DNA of 64,000 nt from positions 166,378,770 to 166,442,769 of the forward strand of contig CM060687.1 in the NCBI GenBank assembly GCA_030686995.1. The letters are read 5' to 3'. Source of the DNA: Artemisia argyi. Its lineage: Eukaryota > Streptophyta > Magnoliopsida > Asterales > Asteraceae. This document shows positions 60,812-64,000 of this stretch, in pieces (within the stretch, counting starts at the first letter, position 1; each line of letters starts with the position of its first letter). Both the position numbers and the translations under genes were made by a program. The notes under the pieces are model-generated. The model made no database searches. It had not been told where the DNA came from and worked only from the letters and a program-made list of their open reading frames with translations.

Positions 60812-60967
60812 CCATCTCAGTTTAATTTTTAATTTCAAGAGTACTTGCGGTTATCGATCTTTTGCAAATTTAGTCCTTAATAACAAAAATAATTTTTTTC
60901 AATCGTTTTATTTCGAGTTTAGATTAATCACAACATTTCCGCAGCAACGCGCGGGTACCCCGCTCGT
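60480..60967 (+). mobile_element. small non-autonomous Helitron candidate
   Basis: It begins TCTTATTATTATATATACTA, preceded by A, and ends with GCAACGCGCGGGTACCCCGCTCGT, a GC-rich hairpin region typical of Helitron 3' ends, followed by A. The terminal CTCGT departs from the CTRR consensus. Interior is noncoding with a T-run at 60768-60807. Confidence 0.6.
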
Positions 60968-61532
60968 ATAGAGTCTATTTTTGGTATCTCAACCACTGTA
61001 GCACTAGTTTAAACACTAAACACAAATATAATTGGGCCTTAATCATTTCTCGGCCCAACCTTTCCACGACATGTTATTGTTCATCAGGCCCAAAGCCTTA
61101 AAGCCCATATTAGTTTTATGGATACTACACATAAATCTACTAGTAGCATGTCCAAAACGCACCTCATTCTCTCGACTTTTACACACGACATATATATAGT
61201 TTTGCACCATCTCGTTTCTCACCTAGCCGACTACAAGTATGCCAAATCTAATGATCATATATCAAGATTTGATACGTTTTCGAAAGGCAAAGTATTTGGT
61301 CCAAAACAACCCATTCGACATTATATAAATAATTCCAAACTCAACCGTTTTAACCCCGGTTTGTTTCTAAATGACCCTAATAATATTTCAAACATAATTT
61401 CATGATTAATATTGAGTTTCATCAGCTATGAATCAAGTCTTACACGATTTTTCCAAATCGTATATATATAGATGTACATGTCGACATGCATAAAATCACA
61501 AAGACAAACTCCCATGTTTCTAGCTCTCACAC
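60968..61532. other. intergenic
   Basis: A 95-codon frame at 61118-61405 has no recognisable domain and I do not call it. No other feature is visible. Confidence 0.45.
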
Positions 61533-61861
61533 TGATGCGTGGGAATTGCACCAGGCTTTACCTCTCGAGGGATCTCGAGAAGCTTACAACCCCCACCAGA
61601 CAGTGTATCTGATCGTTGTAGTATAGTATAGTGACAAGTACCGGGGGATTGATCGTTCAACTCAGGAATAGTGTCGCTAGGATTAGAAAACCTAAGAACT
61701 AGGTCTAGAGGTGAGGGATGATTCTTTTTGTATTTTTTATATTTTATTAAAGCAAATAAAAATCTCGGGTATTGGAGGAGTGGGCGGAATTAGTTGCTAG
61801 TCAACTAACCCAATAACTAAGATGCAATCAAAATAAAATAATAAAAATGTAAAATAAACTA
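61533..61861 (-). repeat. truncated Athila LTR, inverted relative to the nested element
   Basis: Starting at TGATGCGTGGG the sequence is the reverse complement of the last ~340 bp of the 2041-3386 LTR, with shared GTACCGGGGGATTGATCGTT and ACAACCCCCACC segments and moderate divergence. It is cut at 61861 by the next copia LTR. The rest of this Athila copy is outside the window or lost. Confidence 0.85.
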
Positions 61862-63169
61862 TGTTGACATAAATAATGTCTTAAAACATTGTTAGCATAT
61901 TAACAATGTCTCTATGTTTTGGTAATTACAAAGCATAAACTCATTAATCTAAAACTTATGACGTAAACAAGTTTTTAGTGCTTAATATTAGTCTTTGCTT
62001 CCATATCACTTAAGGTATGAATAAGCAAAGAGTTTATTACATTTCATGATCAAAGAAAATTTTTCTAATCACTAGAATTTTTATAAAATGTATTAAACAT
62101 CTTATATCTTTTACAAAATTACTTTTGGAATTAAAAGAATATGTTTAATTCATTATAAATATATGATTTCAAATTTCCAACCAAAAATGGCAAATTCTAT
62201 CCAGAAAAATATTCCCCACTAAAAGACAAGAAAAACCAACGTTCTGAAATGGGCGGCCCCCTTAATCATTAAGGGGACCGGCCACTAATTAAGGGGACCG
62301 GCCACGCTCCAGAACAGTGTTTTTCTTCCCTTTAAATACTGGATCAGTTCACATTTTTTTCTCACCTTTTGCACTCCTAAACTTTCTGATCTAGATCTAT
62401 TTCTCTATTCTCTCATCCTTTGATCATAAGTGTATATATTCTTTGTTTCAAAGTGATCCAATTTCCATCCTCTCAAATGCAAGAGAAGAATACTTTTATC
62501 TTCCTAGACAAGAAGTATTACAACTTGTTGTGATCTCCACATCCAAGTTGTTGGTGTATCATCAAGATCATTTACATATTCTTTGTGAAGATTGTTGTGA
62601 ATATTTGCTAGTAGATAGTTGTGTTAGATATAGATGGTGAGATTAGTAGATAGCTTGGTGTGAAGAAGAAAAGCTAGGATATCTATTGGTGTGAAGAAGA
62701 TAGAGTTGAAGTAGTTAGTTGTGAAGTTGATTGATTTGAAGAAGGTGTGTAGAAGGTGTGACTTAGGTGTGAAGGTGTTGTGGTGTATTTATTGGTGTGT
62801 AAATTGGTGTGTAAATTGGTGTGTACATTGGTGTGTAAGGTTTTCTCCGCCATAAGGGAGCTTGTTGATATAGTGAAGAAAACTCTCGAGTTAGGTGCTC
62901 GGGGAGTGGAGTAGGGCAAGGAAGGTGTCCTTGTAGCCGAACCACTATAAATCTCTTGTCTCGCGGTTCGATCTTTCCATCTCTTACTTATTTCATTACT
63001 TATCATTGTTATATATTTCATATTGATATTTGTTTGTATTGTACAACACTTGAGATCACATATTATCGAATCTAAGTTTTAAAAATTAAGTAAACACTAA
63101 AACTCTTTTTACAACTAATTAAAAAGACGTAAAACTATTCAACCCCCCCCCCCCTTCTAGTTTTCCACA
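61862..63169 (+). repeat. 5' LTR of a second copia element
   Basis: It begins TGTTGACATAAATAATG exactly where the Athila LTR fragment breaks off and ends CCACA two bases before a primer site, about 1308 bp. It contains a duplicated GGGGACCGGCCAC unit near 62270-62305 and four tandem GGTGTGTAAATT-type 13-mers at about 62790-62840, and a C-run at 63144-63155. The 3' LTR is off the window, so the ends are inferred from TG..CA and the primer site. Confidence 0.75.
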
Positions 63170-63171
63170 AT

Positions 63172-63184
63172 TGGTATCAAGAGC
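63172..63184 (+). other. primer binding site, initiator tRNA-Met type
   Basis: TGGTATCAAGAGC matches the TGGTATCAGAGC primer site of plant copia elements with one extra base. Confidence 0.8.
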
Positions 63185-63237
63185 CACGTCTAGCAAGAAT
63201 TTTAAAATATATTGTATTTTAAAACTTGTAACGATCT

Positions 63238-64000
63238 ATGGAATCTGAAAAATATTTAGAAGGCCAATCTATGCAAAGACCACCACTATTTGAAAGTGAT
63301 GGATTTTTATATTGGAAAAATAGATTCGAAACCTATGTGAAATCAAAAGATCTTGATCTTTGGCATATTATTACCTTTGGTTATTTTCCTCATATTCAAT
63401 ATAATGTTGAAACTAAAATGGATGAAATTGTAGATTTTGAAAAACAAAATGATGATTTGAAAAAGAAACTAGCAAAAAATAATGAGGCTAAAATGGTTAT
63501 TTATAATGCGTTACCACGCAAAGAATATGAAAGAATTTTTATGTGTAAAACCGCAAAAGAAATTTGGGATTCTTTACTAATCACTCAGCAAGGTAATAGT
63601 CAAGTTAAAGATAACAAAATAGATCTTCTTGTACATCAATATGAACAATTTACGATTCCAGAAGAGGAATCAATTGATAATGCTTTTGCTAAATTTAACA
63701 CCATCATCACAAGTTTAAAAGCACTTGATGAGACATTTTCTAGTAAAAATTGTGTTAGGAAATTTCTTAGGGCATTGCATCCGAAATGGCGAGCTAAAGT
63801 CACGGCTATTGAAGAATCAAAGAATTTGAAGACATTGTCACTAGATGAGCTTATTGGCAACTTGAAGGTCCATGAAGAAATTATAAGAAAAGATTTGGAA
63901 ACGGTTAAAGTCAAGAAAGAACAAGTCAAATCCGTTGCTCTAAAAGCCAAAAAGGAACTTTGTGATGATAGTGACTCAAGTGACGAAAGTGAAGATGAAG
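63238..64000 (+). CDS. copia gag (UBN2 domain), runs off the window
   Basis: ATG 63238 opens a frame still open at 64000 (254 codons visible). The start [20 protein letters not shown] leads into [20 protein letters not shown], then [20 protein letters not shown] and [18 protein letters not shown], the UBN2/gag-polypeptide pattern of Ty1/copia. The C-terminal visible part becomes acidic ([12 protein letters not shown]), where a zinc knuckle normally follows. No lesion is visible, unlike the copia element on the left, so this may be a younger copy. It lies 68 bp after the LTR. Confidence 0.9.
   Translation, partial: MESEKYLEGQSMQRPPLFESDGFLYWKNRFETYVKSKDLDLWHIITFGYFPHIQYNVETKMDEIVDFEKQNDDLKKKLAKNNEAKMVIYNALPRKEYERIFMCKTAKEIWDSLLITQQGNSQVKDNKIDLLVHQYEQFTIPEEESIDNAFAKFNTIITSLKALDETFSSKNCVRKFLRALHPKWRAKVTAIEESKNLKTLSLDELIGNLKVHEEIIRKDLETVKVKKEQVKSVALKAKKELCDDSDSSDESEDE

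Noticed and set aside
61118..61405. 95-codon plus-strand frame
   Set aside because: No domain, no neighbouring exons, and composition typical of random AT-rich sequence.

Overview
This is a repeat-rich, AT-rich stretch of a flowering-plant nuclear genome. Short exons with GT..AG introns, a plant NAC factor, a DMR6-type oxygenase and nested LTR retrotransposons all point to a dicot. The particular copia gag, Athila-type pol and copia accessory ORF match what I recall from daisy-family (Asteraceae) repeats, but that placement is from memory and was not searched.

Positions 1-20918 are the 3' part of a large Sirevirus-like Ty1/copia element. Its pol (integrase, RT, RNase H) is split by a nested Athila-type Ty3/gypsy element (2041-13352) flanked by the 5-bp duplication CACTG. 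Behind pol lie purine/palindrome repeats, an antisense ORF (15880-15431), a long env-position ORF (16327-19601), a degenerate 3' repeat block and a 3' LTR (20439-20918). The gypsy insertion is abnormal: a 751-bp piece of the host copia sits a second time directly in front of the 3' LTR, which points to recombination with a solo-LTR allele or to an assembly join.

Positions 20919-26943 hold two small coiled-coil ORFs, a ~170-bp tandem repeat, and same-strand exon fragments of two unrelated genes (HBS1-like GTPase, beta-tubulin) next to a CACTA-type terminus, so probably a transposon that captured genes. Positions 28739-34676 form a 5.9-kb Mutator-like element with long inverted arms and a perfect 9-bp target duplication. 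Positions 35000-43200 are intergenic with foldback MITEs, microsatellites and degenerate palindromic arrays.

Three apparently intact host genes follow: a DMR6-like 2-oxoglutarate oxygenase (43342-45112, +), a soluble inorganic pyrophosphatase (51335-52856, +, seven exons) and a membrane-tethered NAC transcription factor (57674-54269, -, four exons). Between them are PIF/Harbinger-like MITEs, a LINE 3' fragment and a large hairpin in the first NAC intron. The right end (59200-64000) carries another MITE, a small Helitron candidate, an inverted Athila LTR fragment, and the LTR, primer site and gag start of a second copia element that runs off the window.
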